A model generated the notes under the pieces. The model was not told the origin of the DNA and did not search any database. It saw only the letters and a list, made by a program, of their open reading frames with translations. 64,000 nucleotides of DNA from Gerris lacustris (lineage: Eukaryota; Arthropoda; Insecta; Hemiptera; Gerridae). The stretch spans positions 59,708,043 to 59,772,042 of the forward strand of contig OX578281.1 of the NCBI GenBank assembly GCA_951217055.1. The letters run 5' to 3'. Shown here piece by piece: positions 47,546-60,700 of this stretch. The position numbers were made by a program, and so were the translations under genes. How positions within the stretch are numbered: position 1 is the stretch's first letter; every line of letters begins with the position of its first letter.

Positions 47546-48661
47546 TCAGTGCCTTTTTATTAATATTGTATACCAAAATCCATGATTTATAATCTAAACA
47601 CAACAAACAACCTTAGCTTAGGTTATCACCAATCACGCACATTAAGTGATTTAATTAATTTAGAGTTATAAGTCACCGGATTTGCGGTTTTATATTGTAT
47701 ATTAATCCTTGATATTTATTTAATTGAATATTTCATTAACGCTATACTACTAAGACGTAATATTGTTTAGTTAAATAAAGTGTAGTTCTGTGGGCCCAAG
47801 GATTATGATATCTTCATTTAGGTATTTCAGAGGCTAGACTGTCACCTCTGTCAGCTTCCTGGCCCTGCCAAAACTCTACTGAACTAACTGACAGTTCAGA
47901 TAAAAAAAAACTAGATCCATGCGTGTTTAATCTTCGACTACAGTCTTATATTATAATATGCGTCATCCTGGAAGTTGACTTTAATATTTATTTTTTATGA
48001 TTGCGTCATTCTACAAGTAAAAAAAAAAAAATGAAATAAATTGAAAAGGAGTTCTTTGTGCGGTTATGTTTACTAATGTTGAACTGTACACATGACATCC
48101 CCAACGCTCGGTAGATCACAGAGGCGGGGTCGCTTCTAGTTCTAATGGCACGAGACAGATAGCGCTACAACTAGATTAGTTTGTATAAAGCAGAATAATA
48201 AGCTTCCCTTGTTCCATATCGAGGCGAAATAAATCTGACGATGGCGGTGTCTTATCAAAATTCAAGGCCATAAATTAAACTTTTTTTGAAGTCAAAGTAT
48301 TAAGGTTGTTGACAAACATAGATGTTAAAGTGGACAATTACCTTATCTTAAGAGCATGCAACAACTTATTAAAAGATTTTTGATTTCTTAAAGACGCTGC
48401 ATTAAAAATTCAAGAAATAATGGGATTTTAAGATAGTTGTTAGGCCTAGGAGTTCCTATGCAGCATTGTTATCAATATAATAAGTCGCAGGGTTAGATTA
48501 AATTCGATACTTGATCAAATTACTATGGATTTGATAAAAAAAAAAAAAAACAGTACATGACTAAATGTTTTGTTGATTTTATTATACCCCTGAAAAAATT
48601 ATCTAGAGGTTTGATCAAATCTCATAACTGTTTAGGAAGATGATAAATTAAGTTTCAGAGG
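47546..48661. other. Unassigned intergenic DNA
   Basis: No gene recognised in any frame; contains poly-A runs and a moderately GC block at 47790-47880. Confidence 0.55.
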
Positions 48662-48765
48662 TGGTAAGAGGTGGTTCGATATGGTTAGAGGTGGTTAGAA
48701 GTGGTTAGAGGTGGTTAGAAGTGGTTAGAAGTGGTTAGAAGTGGTTAGAGGTGGTTAGGTGGTTA
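48662..48765. repeat. 10-bp tandem repeat
   Basis: GTGGTTAGAA or GTGGTTAGAG repeated about ten times, irregular at the left. Confidence 0.92.
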
Positions 48766-48839
48766 CCTTAAATATCACAGCTTCAATCTTAAAGTTTTCC
48801 TCAAATACATTTTATTCTGTTATTTTGTGGTAAACAGAA

Positions 48840-49206
48840 AAGCCAGGGACATTCTTGTGACTTGTGATGTTTGCAAAAACCTTTCCTGTACACTCAATGG
48901 ACAGAAACACAGTAGAAATCTTGTGTTATTCATGCAAAAAAGAAGACAGTATCCAAATACAGAGGACATATTATGCAAAATAATCCTGAATTAGCTACCA
49001 TAAAAGAAATATCTTCTTTGAAATTTGGAAAAATTAAAATATGTTGTACAGTTCAAATAGTTTGGCAGTCAGTAGAAGTGCCAAAGTTGATAAGAAAAAT
49101 CTTTCGATCTTTTCAATATTGGCATTTAAGTTGGCGTTCTAAAAGACGAGCCGTTAAGCCCGTTGTAACAGGCTTAATTTTATATTTAGAAAAAAAAGTT
49201 AAATGA
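48840..49206 (+). other. Possible degraded coding sequence, unidentified
   Basis: A frame around 48842 encodes ARDILVTCDVCKNLSC. A +1 shift nearby gives VEILCYSCKKEDS, so two C-x2-C pairs spaced like a PHD/RING-type or retroelement zinc finger could be joined only by a frameshift. Then an open frame of 77 codons (48973-49206) of unknown nature follows. Weak evidence. Confidence 0.25.
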
Positions 49207-49258
49207 AGTAAATTAATTTAGATATCGTTAGATATTTCCAATTTCAAACTACACAGTT

Positions 49259-49704
49259 TTAGTGTGTTGACAGCAAGGGAAAGTCTAAAAAATGGAGTGG
49301 GGATCCAATGAGTTTTAGAGTGTTGACAGCAAGGGAAAGTCTAAAAAATGGAGTGGGGATCCAATGAATTTTAATGTGTTGACAGCAAGGGAAAGTCTAA
49401 AAATGGAGTGGGGATCCAATGAATTTTTAGAGTGTTGACAGCAAGGGAAAGTCTCAAAAATGGAGTGGGGATCCAATGAGTTTTTAGATTGTTGACAGCA
49501 AGGGAAAGTCTAAAAATGGAGTAGGGATCCAATGAGTTTTTAGAGTGTTGACAGCAAGGGAAAGTCTAAAAAATGGAGTGGGGATCCAATAAGTTTTAGA
49601 GTGTTGACAGCAAGGGAAAGTCTAAAAAATGGAGTGGGGATCCAATAAGTTTTAGGGTGTTGACAGCAAGGGAAAGTCTAAAAAATGGAGTGGGGATCCA
49701 ATAG
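49259..49704. repeat. About 56-bp tandem repeat (8 units)
   Basis: Units GTGTTGACAGCAAGGGAAAG then TCTAAAAAATGGAGTGGGGA then TCCAATGAGTTTTAGA. Length varies by one or two bases through A- and T-run slippage. Very low divergence implies recent expansion. Confidence 0.93.
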
Positions 49705-50859
49705 GAGCTCAGGAATTTTAAAATCTGGTCCATTGGCTCTCTAACATGTGTCCGTAACAAATGCTTTTTGTTGTGCACAAGGCTTTATTCTTCATTTCTG
49801 GTTGAAACTTTGTTTATAATAACCTTCTGCCTGTTTTCATAGAGTTATATTAGTTATAATTTTATCTGATACGTTAATTGGAATTATTGAAACATTCAAA
49901 CAGAACATTAGTAATGTTCCGATATTATACTAGTGATGTATTCATTCACATGTTTCAATTCTTTCTCATATATAGACTCAATGAGAGCAGCTGCAGCTGA
50001 ACTCTGTAGAACGTGAAGAAACAAAAAAAAGGTTGTTTTATTATTGAATGTAAGTTTTAAATTACTTGAATACTCAAGAGTATATTTGTGTTTATGGCTC
50101 AATTCTTAAGTGTAAGGAACATTAAGCGTAGATGCGTCTGAGTTTTAGGGGGTTACAAGTGCGGTAGACTTAGTACGTGCCTCGAATCTAGCCCACCCAC
50201 AAGATGTGTAAATATAAACAGATATATATGTTAGCAGGTATAACAGGTAACTCTGAATGACACCAAGGGTTGCACCTTCAACAATAACAATAACTATAAA
50301 CCTAGATTGTTTTTATTTATTCTTTAGATAGAAGTTTACAAAACCTTGGGTCCTTTATACCTGATGCTGAAATTAGATCCTCTGGGTTGGGTTATTTAAG
50401 ATTATTATCAATACCTTAGATTCAGTGGCGACCTGCGTTAGATGAAACAGCTCTGTGAACAGAAGAGAATTATGAAATTACTTTGAGTGCGATTTTTAAA
50501 AAAGGTACAAGTCTCGACTTACAAAAATGTTCGAATTACAAAATAATTTAATTTTGAAAAATATTAATATTATTTATCTACCTTTCATTGATCTTTTATA
50601 TACATTGTTATATATTTCCTACGTTTTATTAATCTGTGTTGGTGCCCTGATATAAAACCGTCGCTTTTGTTAGAAAAAAGATCATAACAATAACATAATA
50701 TGTAATGATCAAATATATATGAATTAAATATGTCTTAAGGGTTCTCCAATCTATGCCAAGACTGTGGCACCGAAATTGTCTTATATATTTCATCAAGTAA
50801 TAATTTTTAAAGATTTTATTTTCATCATTTTTATTTCCTTCCACATATACGTAGGATAT
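49705..50859. other. Unassigned intergenic DNA
   Basis: No gene recognised; the short minus frames at 49908 and 50629 have no motifs. Confidence 0.6.
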
Positions 50860-51125
50860 ATAGAGAAAAAGTATTGTGGTGGTACGAAAATTCTATTTTG
50901 GCAGATTAACACGTTTAAAAGTCCCTTGAGCTAAAAAATGTTGATTTTTAAAACTTCTAGGTAACTATTAAGTCGATTTAGTTGAAATTTGGTATAATTG
51001 TTCATAGAAATTAAACGCCATGTCGAATTTGAGAAATTAATTTTTAAGCTCCAAATTAGGTGGCACTACCCCCCCCCAACAACACTGCAAAACGTGAAAA
51101 ATAAAAATTTTAGAAAACAGTTCTG
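50860..51125 (-). repeat. RB fragment, inverted
   Basis: GAGAAAAAGTATTGTGGTGG, AACACGTTTAAAAGTCCCTT and ATTTTTAAGCTCCAAATTAG follow the order of RB at 34550-34830. Confidence 0.7.
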
Positions 51126-51208
51126 ACGATGTTGATTACAAAATTTGAATTTTAGCAAGGAAAACTTACTAATTTATCAATCTAACTTATAGGTCGTTTT
51201 AAACATTA

Positions 51209-51785
51209 GTCCACAGGCCACCATAAGAAGTGAGTCGCTGATTGATAAAGTTTTCTTATCTTATGGAATCGCTTATTTATGCCATGTCCACCGATGAATT
51301 GGTTATATGGCAACTGGGCGCTGGGCCATTTCTTTTTTATTGACATGCCAAACATGCCCCTCTGCGGGATCATTGAAAAGAGATAGATAAAGTTTTGATT
51401 TTCATAGGATCGTTTAATTAAATTATTTAAAAAACAGTGGTACACGTGGCCACCGATAAGAGTAGGCCGTTTGGGGTGTCCACCGTCCCAAACATGTCGC
51501 TCTGCGAGGACGTTGAAAAGAAAACGGCCCACTCGTATCGGTGGCCACCTTTACCACTGTTTTTGAAATAATTTAATTAAACGATGCTGTGAAAATCAAA
51601 ACTTTATCTATCTCTTTTCAATGTTCCCGCAGAAGGGCAAGTTTGGTATGTAAACAAAAATGAAATGGCCCAGTGCCCAGTTGCCATATACCCAATTCAT
51701 CGGTGGACACGGCATAAATAAGCGATTTCATAAGGTAAGAAAACTTTATCAATCAGCGACTCACTTCTTATGGTGGCCTGTGGAC
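51209..51785. repeat. 577-bp foldback element with TA duplication
   Basis: The arms 51209-51472 and 51522-51785 are both 264 bp and about 90% complementary, around a 49-bp centre. Termini GTCCACAGGCCACCATAAGA; TA immediately outside both ends (51207-51208 and 51786-51787). The 108-codon minus frame across it is a by-product of the repeat, with no recognised domain. Confidence 0.9.
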
Positions 51786-51888
51786 TATAGTTTCCGAGAC
51801 ATTGTTAAACAATAAATATGATTTTGTTTAAAATTTAAAACAAAAAGTAAACATCCACCCATTGTTGAACACATAAGTTTTTTTTATA

Positions 51889-52920
51889 GTACAGTCAATC
51901 TGTCGTGATAAAAGGCTGTCTGCGAAAAAAATTCAAAGATGATTATTTTTGCGAGGATCGTTTGGGACATATGAGAAAAGCTCAACTCCAACTTTTCGGG
52001 AACATCCGGACGGCGGAAGTACGGGGTACGGGGTACAAAAGTCACAAAAAGTATATACCCTTCATGATGCATGTTGTTGGAAAGCTCTTTAAGAGTACAG
52101 TAATTTTTGTAATGTAAACTTTTGTCATATTTTCATTTTTTAGGGGGGTAAATTGGAAAAATAGGAAAAAAAGCTTTTTCATTAAATATTTAGTACAGTC
52201 AATCTGCCGGTGATAAAAGTCAAAATTCAAGGGAATTTTTTTACATGAATCGCTTGGGGCATATGAGATTAGCTTAAATCCAATTTTACGGGACCATCCG
52301 GAAGGTGGAGGGTGGAAACTCATCTTTTTGTTCGTTTTTCTAAGTTTTTATTATTTTTCTGACTCCGCTTCCTCTTTTTTGCTGGTTGATCGTCCGCTAA
52401 TGAATTTCCTGCTGATTCTGCTTCACCCCCTAATGTACTTTTTTCATGTTCGCTAGTAGACATTAAAGGCAGAAGTTCGACTGACACAAGTCAATATCCT
52501 CAAGGAAATCTTCTTCAGCATCTGCGAGAGGTACATTGCTGCAATTTTCTCCGCCGCAGTGTTTGCAAGCAATTGAGCATGGGAGACCCGCCTTCCTGCA
52601 CCCGCAAGCAGCACCACAATTATTTATTTTACAGCCGCAGGCAATCAGATTCATGAGTCTTTCCGGTGCGGGATTAAGTTCTGTTGTCACAGGTTCCAGT
52701 CCTTGGGCAGTTTTGTTCCACACCCCCCCCCCCCCCTACTCAGTAGGGTCAACGTGGTTTTCCATATTACCCCCCTCTTATCTTATATGAAGATATGACA
52801 AAAGTGTATATAACAAAAATTACTGTACTCTTAAAGAGCTTTCCAACGACATGCATCATAAAGGGTATATACATTTTCGACTTTTGTACCCCGTACCCCG
52901 TACTTCCGCCATACGGATGA
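51889..52920. repeat. Composite repeat with inverted arms around a gene fragment
   Basis: 52004-52150 (GGCGGAAGTACGGGGTACGG onward) is the inverse of 52775-52918. The 5' part of the left arm (51891-52010, AGTACAGTCAATCTGTCG) is repeated directly and diverged at 52192-52312. The cysteine-rich fragment lies between the arms. A run of about 14 C lies at 52724-52737. It may be a TIR element carrying a gene piece, or two opposed copies of one dispersed repeat. Confidence 0.65.
52463..52723 (-). pseudogene. Cysteine-rich CXC-like C-terminal gene fragment
   Basis: 87 codons ending in a stop. The core has the spacing C-x-C-x4-C-x3-C-x-C-x6-C-x3-C-x2-C-x4-C (LMNLIACGCKINN, ACGCRKAGLPC, CKHCGGENCSN), close to the Tesmin/TSO1 CXC pattern. 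From memory, similar ends terminate larger proteins of unknown function that occur in many insect genomes and look mobile-element-linked. An acidic tail (DAEEDFLEDID) follows. Upstream coding sequence is lost at the poly-C tract, so this is a fragment. Family placement is inference. Confidence 0.5.
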
Positions 52921-54534
52921 ATTTCCAAAAACTATATTATAGTTGTCATAAATTCTGAGATGAGCCAGTTTGCCAAATTTCGATCAAATCGATCCATTTT
53001 TACGACTGCTATCGTTAGACAAAAAAACACAAACTCTTCAAAGTCTCTGTAATGAAGAAGAACTCAATATTTCAATATTTTTTTTAATGAAGCTGCACCC
53101 TTTAAAATGCTTTTTGTCGAGTTCAATTTAAGTATTAATAAACTAAAATAATTAAAGGGATGAACGAAGGAGGTATCATGTGACATGTTATTTCGGGTAA
53201 TCGGGGTTCAAAGTTGTTCCCGTGACATTTCTGTATCACCTCATTTTCTCGATCGAGAAAATGTGTCATTCTTCTCAGTCGGCTGTACTCGTATGTAAAA
53301 TCGGCTACCTAATTAAAAAAATAATAACTTTTAAAAATGAGAAGGGAAGTTAAAGAATTATAAGTAATCAATAATATCAGGCCCGGATTTTAAGTGAATG
53401 GCGCCCTGGGCTGCTCTCTGCTTTGGCCCCCCCCCCCTTAACAAGAATAGTTATCAACTTATTCCCTGATTATTAAAGAACCCCCCCCCCCCCAAATAAA
53501 AACCTTTTTAAATTGTTTAATGCTTTTATCTCTTTTGATTCAAAAGTTATTGGAACCGTACAGAGTGGCAGACAGACAGACAGAACGAAATTACAAGATA
53601 CAGGAACGAAATTATAAGGGCTTCTTTTTTTGGTTTTAACCCTAACATCAGTAAAATAATATAGTAGTGTATTATTTTATTAAAAAATAGAAAAAGGTAG
53701 AGAATAATAGTCGTTTTGGGTCAACATTGCATGTGGTATAGTGGTATAGCAATAACCAGATCAATGGTGTCAACCATTAGTAGATTGAGAGCCAATCACG
53801 GCATATGTAATTTTTATTTATACATGATAGGAAATGCGCAATCTTCGCTGTGTTCAGAATGCTGTGTAAAATAAATATAATAAATTACTAAATAGAAAAT
53901 ATTATTAAGTATTGGATACGAAAAAAGCTATGTACTATAAGGCCATCATTGGCATTGGCTGTAAGGCCAATGAGTGACATACGCCTTCAAAGTACATTTT
54001 TTTTTTATTTATTGATTATAAAAAAGTTGTCTTGGAGAAATTGGACTGGGCTATAGCCCAGTCAGCCCATTTATAAATTGGTGCCTGAATAATATGAAAA
54101 CTAAAACAAAAACAACCAATTAATTCACTGATTATGACCTACTGATTGAAATGTTATAATAACCTTATTGTTAAATAATATCGGTGCTCTTTTCACCAAA
54201 GATCCACCAGATGTCTAGTCTAGTCTTAAGACTATTATTATGATGTATTTGTTTATTATGCCAATTTCATCTTACTCTTAATTCGGTATGTTTGTCCCAC
54301 AAAATTTTTAAAATGTAAATCTAGAATTAGGTTATGTGTCAGGGTTTACACATGAAGCTGTCGATAAACTTAACTCATGTCTAATGTTGCACTTTATCAC
54401 TTGTTACGTTTTTTTTTTTTCATATTTCATATCAAATGTCTGGAGATTGCCTTGTTATCAGTTTGGAATCGAGTTTGTAAATCAAATGGCTTAATTAAGT
54501 TTTATTGATCTGAATTGATTTGAGTGTTGAAATC
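52921..54534. other. DNA upstream of MECR, no promoter assigned
   Basis: Contains C-rich tracts at about 53431 and 53481-53493, a CAGACAGACAGA patch at 53571 and an imperfect palindrome at 53240-53262 (TTTTCTCGATCGAGAAAA). No TATA box or initiator could be assigned upstream of the MECR start. Confidence 0.55.
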
Positions 54535-54702
54535 ATGTTTAAGCCTATTTGTTCTTGGTCTGTGACTCGGAGCGTTCTTTCCTCCGTCAGACTCATGTCG
54601 GACTCTCTCGCACCCAAGAAACTCGTCATCTACGAATACGGCGACCCGGCTAAAGTCGTCAAACTCGAAAATGACGAACTTCAGAAGCCCAAAAAGAATG
54701 AG
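54535..54702 (+). CDS. MECR: MECR coding exon 1
   Basis: 56 codons from MFKPICSWSVTRSV to KPKKNE; donor GAG|GTCAGT. The presequence is basic and Ser-rich without acidic residues until residue 23, as expected for mitochondrial import. Bases in this exon are much GC-richer than the flanks. Confidence 0.9.
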
Positions 54703-57700
54703 GTCAGTATATCGACAGTTTATAGTGATAATAGAAGCCCATATAAGCTAGATTAAACTTGTTTAGTTTTGTTAAACCATCTGTCCTTGAAAGGTAAACT
54801 ATCGTTTATCGTTACTGTCATTTTGAAAACTTTACTACAGAAACAATAATTAACATTTATAATTGTTATTGTTATGACTTACTATAATAAAACGGAATGC
54901 ATACAGTATACATGTAAATAACAATCAGACAATCCTTTCATTCTTTTGACTATTTTCAATGACAGTTTTACATGAACTGTACATTATATGTAAAAGAAAC
55001 AAACAGGTGTAACAATTAAATAAAAAACCACCATGTCTTTTTATTTGAGTGTGTTCTAATTATTATTATTGTTTACTAACACTAAATATCGGTCAGTACT
55101 ATTAATTTTTAAGTGTTTTTAAATCAAGGGATTTCTAAAACACCAGGGGTTGGTTAAATTGGCTAAACTGAAGAAGACGGTGCTAAGTAGAGGATCGCTT
55201 GGTGGCACTATTTCGCTTTATTTGTACACTTAAGTGATTATATCCTTTTGTCAAACAGTACATTTGTACGATTTATCCATTTGAATGATTATATATGTAT
55301 GGTTTGTACATAGGAGAGTTGATATCCCTTTGTAAAAATAATTCATTCCTGTAAGGTTTGCACACTTTTCTAACCTCTTCCCCTCACAGCACCGTATATC
55401 TCAGATTTACCGTTCAATTTATTAATTGCATGCGATAGAGGTGACTGGGACATGAAATAATAACACAAGATAATAGAAATGTCAAACTGATCGAGGATGC
55501 TTAGGACACAACAGAAAAGTAGATTAAATCCAAGAAGGATGAACATACGCTTACGTACTCTTAACTCAGGATCTTAATCACAACACTAAGGTGATTGTGT
55601 CATGAACCAGAGGACTCTAGCCAAGTACAGAGATATGTAGAAGACAAATGTCCAATAGGTAGGGTTACCATACATCCGGATTTCGCCCAGACAGTCCGGA
55701 TTTGACACATTTGTCTGGTTTTGCGTCTGGATTTGAGAAATGTCCGGATTTTACTTAGATGAATGGAAAACGCAGCAAAAGCGATGGTAGGGAGATTACC
55801 TCTGTCAGTTGTAAAAGAGTTTCTTATGTTCTTGTGAGTTTATTTGCTTTAATATTAAAGCAAGTTCCCAAATGACATGCTCAGAATTCCACAACAAAAT
55901 CAAAAAAGACTTCAAGCCTTTTCTATGGAAAATTAGTTCATCTGAAAAGTACGAAGCAAGAACTGATGAAGAACCCATCCCTGGACCCAGCAATGACAAG
56001 CAAAAGTTGAATATGATATTAATAAATAAATATTATATTAATAAATATATGACATAATTATATAATACAGTAGAACCTCGCTTACACGACCCTTAATAAC
56101 ACGACAACCTCAATTACAAGTGCAATTTTCAAATCCCCTTGAGATTGCCATAACAAATAATGTTAAATTAACCTCTATAACGCGACTATTACTATCCAAA
56201 CAGCCTCAATAACACGGATTTTTTCCAATTCACAACGTAACTCAGAACCTCTATAACAAGTCGTTTTGAGAAGTGAACCTCTATAACGCGTCTCTATACG
56301 GGAATGGGTCGACCTTAAACAAGTCTAGACTTGATAACCCTGCCGAAGTGATTCCACTAACCTCCATAACACGACTGATAGCCAAAATAACCTTGATAAC
56401 ACGACCCTCAACAACTAAAAGCACCTCAATAACAAGACTGTTTCCCTTATCCCCTTGAAACACTTCTTATCGAGGTTCTACTGTATTTCTAACTTATTCA
56501 TTTTCCCAATTTCACAAAAAAAAATTTATAGGGATGAATATTTTTTTTCTATTATAATTACTGCTTAGTCTCAACATAAGTCCACTTTTTAAATCTACTA
56601 ATTGATTTTGAATATAGGACTTACCATCTTATTGATATAAATTCAAAGTTATTGTTTGTACATAATTAGAAAATTATTGAGGTCCATCTCGATTAACCGG
56701 ATGTCTGGATTAGAGGAGTCTGGATTACCAAGACTACTGTAGTAGTAAGTCCTAGAACTAGTACTAGATGGGTTCTTCAAATCTACCAATTAGACCTTAT
56801 TGAGTTTTTTTTACTAACCATGTTGTAGAGAGTTGTAGCCACTTTTCACATCATACCACTGGCTTCTCCCTGGTCCATCCTCTGTACATGCCCGAACCAT
56901 CGTATCCTTTTACCATTTATTTCCTTCTCTGTATAAAGGTAAACTGAAAAGCCTGCAAATGTAAAATGTAACACCTACTCAAATACCTGTTGTTAGACTT
57001 TCAAACCTCCTAAATTACTAAAAATCCACACTCAGCTCAGAATCGCATTTATCTTTTAATAAAATAATAGTTCCTCCTGTTTTAAACAAATATAAAATAT
57101 CCCTAATTTATTCGACAGAGAATGAAAATAGCTAATATACCTGTTTTTAAAAACAGTATGGTTGTTACATGGCCTCTTTTTTGTGTTTAATAATTGCTTT
57201 TTCTCAAGAGGAAATCTCTAAAGAGGGACTGGAATCATGACTCCAGTAATAGAAACTATAGAATTAAATTTTCATTTTGTTTTCGTCCATAATTTCTTAA
57301 CGGAATATTCAAATTAGTTTTGTGTCAAACTTTTAGCCTATCAGAGAATAAAAAATGCTCTTTTTAAATTAATCTAAAAAGGCTGTTCTAAATATTTTGT
57401 TTTACATCAATAAAATGATCATAAAATATAACATTGAAAGATATTGTGGTATAATATTGATAATTGGGAGGAGGCTAGTATGTGTAAACTTTAACCCCTA
57501 ATTTAAGAATATTGTTGTTTATTAACACTTTATGAATCTATGCTTTTTAAATCATATTAAACAGAGATAAATGTGATTTTTTGTTCTATTTTAGATTTTA
57601 TAGGAGAGCAATTGCCTCTCCTATCAATTAAGTTAAGGAGCTAGGCGTGGTCACAACTTCTAATAATCTGGAACTTTTATTACGGTTCTTACCTTGAGAA

Positions 57701-60700
57701 TATTAATATTTTTTATGTTTTATGTGTAGGTGCTGGTGAAGATGTTGGTGGCCAGTATGAACCCTGCTGATATGAACTCGGTACAGGGTACTTACCCTAT
57801 CAAGCCACAGTCCGGACAAAGTCCTGGTTTTGAAGGAGTCGGTCTAGTGGAAGAGGTGGGAGATGGAGTATCTAATCTCAGAACTGGGGACACTGTTATA
57901 CCTAACATAGAGGCCTTTGGCACTTGGAGAACTCACGCTACTGTGCCTCAAGATCATCTCCTTAAGGTAGTTTGTCTTTCACATGCCAATGGCCATGGTC
58001 ACACTATGGTTTGCCACAAACAAGTGCAATTTTAAATAATGTATAGAATAGGGGATGTCCTCTAAAGTAAAGTAATCCGTGAGACCACCTACAGATAAAA
58101 GGGTGTCAATCCAATTTGAGTAAAATTTATGAACACGCTTACTTAGTCATGCTTAGTAACAGGTATTTAATATAGAACTCATGCTGAACAAACCAAAGTT
58201 GTTCGAAAATTGAACACTCCAACTTGGCTTGCAAAAATTGAGCGACGGACCGACATACAGACACAGAACCAAAAATGTTCCCTTTTGTCTGAAATGGATT
58301 TCTGAAAACGGAGACATAAAACATTTTTGTTCTTCAAAACAAATAAAATCTTCCGTTAACTTTGGAAGGAAATTTGGTGATACCAGAGTTGTGAAGGCAT
58401 GGTATACCTACCAACACTTGACTCGTGAGTGAAGGGTTTGGTTGTCTGGTATCAATCCAGTATTGGATTGATACAAGGTTAACCCGGGTTTTTTTTAAAA
58501 GGACCCACTTATTTGGTCTATTTCTTTGGGTGTAAAAGCCCCCTGGAATTGAAAATAAGAGAGTCAGGGTATTTGGTTTGTTATTGTCTATGTTAGGTTG
58601 ACGTGACTGACTAACTGTATGATTGAGTGTGGGATAGGGCCTTCTGATAAATTATTATTTTTTCTTGAAAAAATAAAAATGAGTTGGAGAATCAATTTAT
58701 GAAAGGAACAGAAATGTATGAAATAATTGATTTTATAGGATAGGGCCTTTTGTCCAGAGACTATTGAATATATTTCCTGAAATACTCTGCTTAAGTAAAT
58801 TTGCTTGTTTCAATATATTGGTTATCACCAGGATCTTTATTAAACTTACACATCTATATCTAACCATTGAACCAGTCACATTCGGTGAATAAAACTATTT
58901 GGTTTTTCAATTAATAACATAAGTTTGTATTATTTAGATTCCTAGTGATGTGCCACTTGTGGAGGTATCAGGAATAAGTTCCAATGTGTCGACAGCTTAT
59001 CGTCTCCTTAATGACTTTGTACAACTTAATCCTGGTGATACTGTCATACAGAATGGAGGTAATCATTATTTTCATTTACTGCTTTGTTTAGTTAGTATTA
59101 GGTCCTAGTAACAGTACTAGGACTAACCACATGTTCGAACCTAGAAATTAGGCCTTTTTTTTAGGCCCATTTTACTAGCCCTGTGGTGGGGAGTTCCAGC
59201 CACTTCACACAGTACACCACCATACATTGTACAGTAGTAAAATGTTTAATGTACACCATGTAGTGAAAACAAAGCTCTAGAGAGCATAATGAAGCAGTTG
59301 AATTGCCCGAATTAACACCAGATTATGTTAAAATGAAAATTAAATAAAACATTAATAATTTCAAGATAAAAATAACTTTTTATATTATATTACGTTTTTA
59401 AATTTTCTGTTGAATCGTATGTAATGTTGATAATATAATTGTTATTGTTATATAATATATAATCTTAGTGAAAAAAAAAAAAAGTTCCAAATTTATTTAC
59501 TTCACATAAATGACAACCATCTAGAGAGCTGATCTTAAACCTATGAAAGGACAAATCTTTGTACAACGGATCTCCCCAACACCAATTCTAAACCGTGCCA
59601 TCGATATATTTGAAATGATATAAATAATATAATCAATATATTTCTTGCTTTGCTGTCATTCAATGTTTATCTCTTATTTATAAATATCTCTTATATATAA
59701 ATAAAAATCACAACGTATCTCGCCAATACCGAATCTAAACCGTGCCATTGATGTGCCCCCGTGTAGGGACAGTAAGAGAAGAAAAAGAAAATTGTGTACA
59801 AGTAATGAAGTACAGATGCAGAAAAATTATACCAATACCTAGGACACAAGTGTAAACATACCTGGTTGTCAATTAATTTATTTCTTTGTTTACTTTTCCT
59901 TTTTCGCTGTCATTCAATGTTAATCTCTTAAGAGCCCGCGGGAGTGAGTTGTGTTGAGACCTTCTCTCCAGAGATAGCGCTGATTTTCACAAGTTTTTTT
60001 CAACCCCTTGTTTATTTTGGGAGGAAAAGGAAACGCCCACATTACCCCTCCCATTATTATGACATAACGTCGGCCATTGCATTTTTTAAAAAAATAAATA
60101 AATAAAAATCAGAAATGTATAAATATTAATTTCTTTAATATATGTCACTTTATGGAAATATTGTAAAATTGAGATTTTAATAAATATGATAGTGATATAA
60201 ATATGAATTTTAATATATATTTTTAAATTTAATAATATAGATAATTTGTGCTGCAATAACTAGACCATTAAGTAAAGTAGATAATTTTATTTTCGAATGA
60301 TATAACGACACCACCTCATACATTTGGTTTTAAACTAATAATCATCCCATACAATTTAAAAAAAAAAATTGTCTTAGTTAATATTGAAAACAAGCCTTGG
60401 GTCCTATTGAGGCTTTAAACCAATTTTAGGCAAAAGCTCTTGTAGTATATAAATCTACTAGGTACTAACTAATGTACATTAAAGTGGATATTCCTGTATA
60501 GTAACTAGCCAGTTCCTAAGATGTTGAGTTGATAGAAACATTTTATGGCAGCTTATATTATATAAATTGGATAAAACAAATATTTTGCTTTGAATATATT
60601 TTTAGGGTTTCGTTGGTAAAACCAAAAATAGAAACCCTTATAGTTTCGTTCCTAAGTCTGTCAATCTGAATGGTTCCAGTAACTTTTGAATCAAAAAGTC

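Noticed and set aside
51206..51532. 108-codon minus-strand gene
   Set aside because: It lies wholly in the foldback element, reading through one arm and the centre, with no recognisable domain.
54520..54756. MECR exon 1 extending past 54702 or starting at the upstream TTG
   Set aside because: The first ATG is at 54535. The donor GAG|GTCAGT restores VLVKML from exon 2, whereas read-through gives non-homologous sequence.
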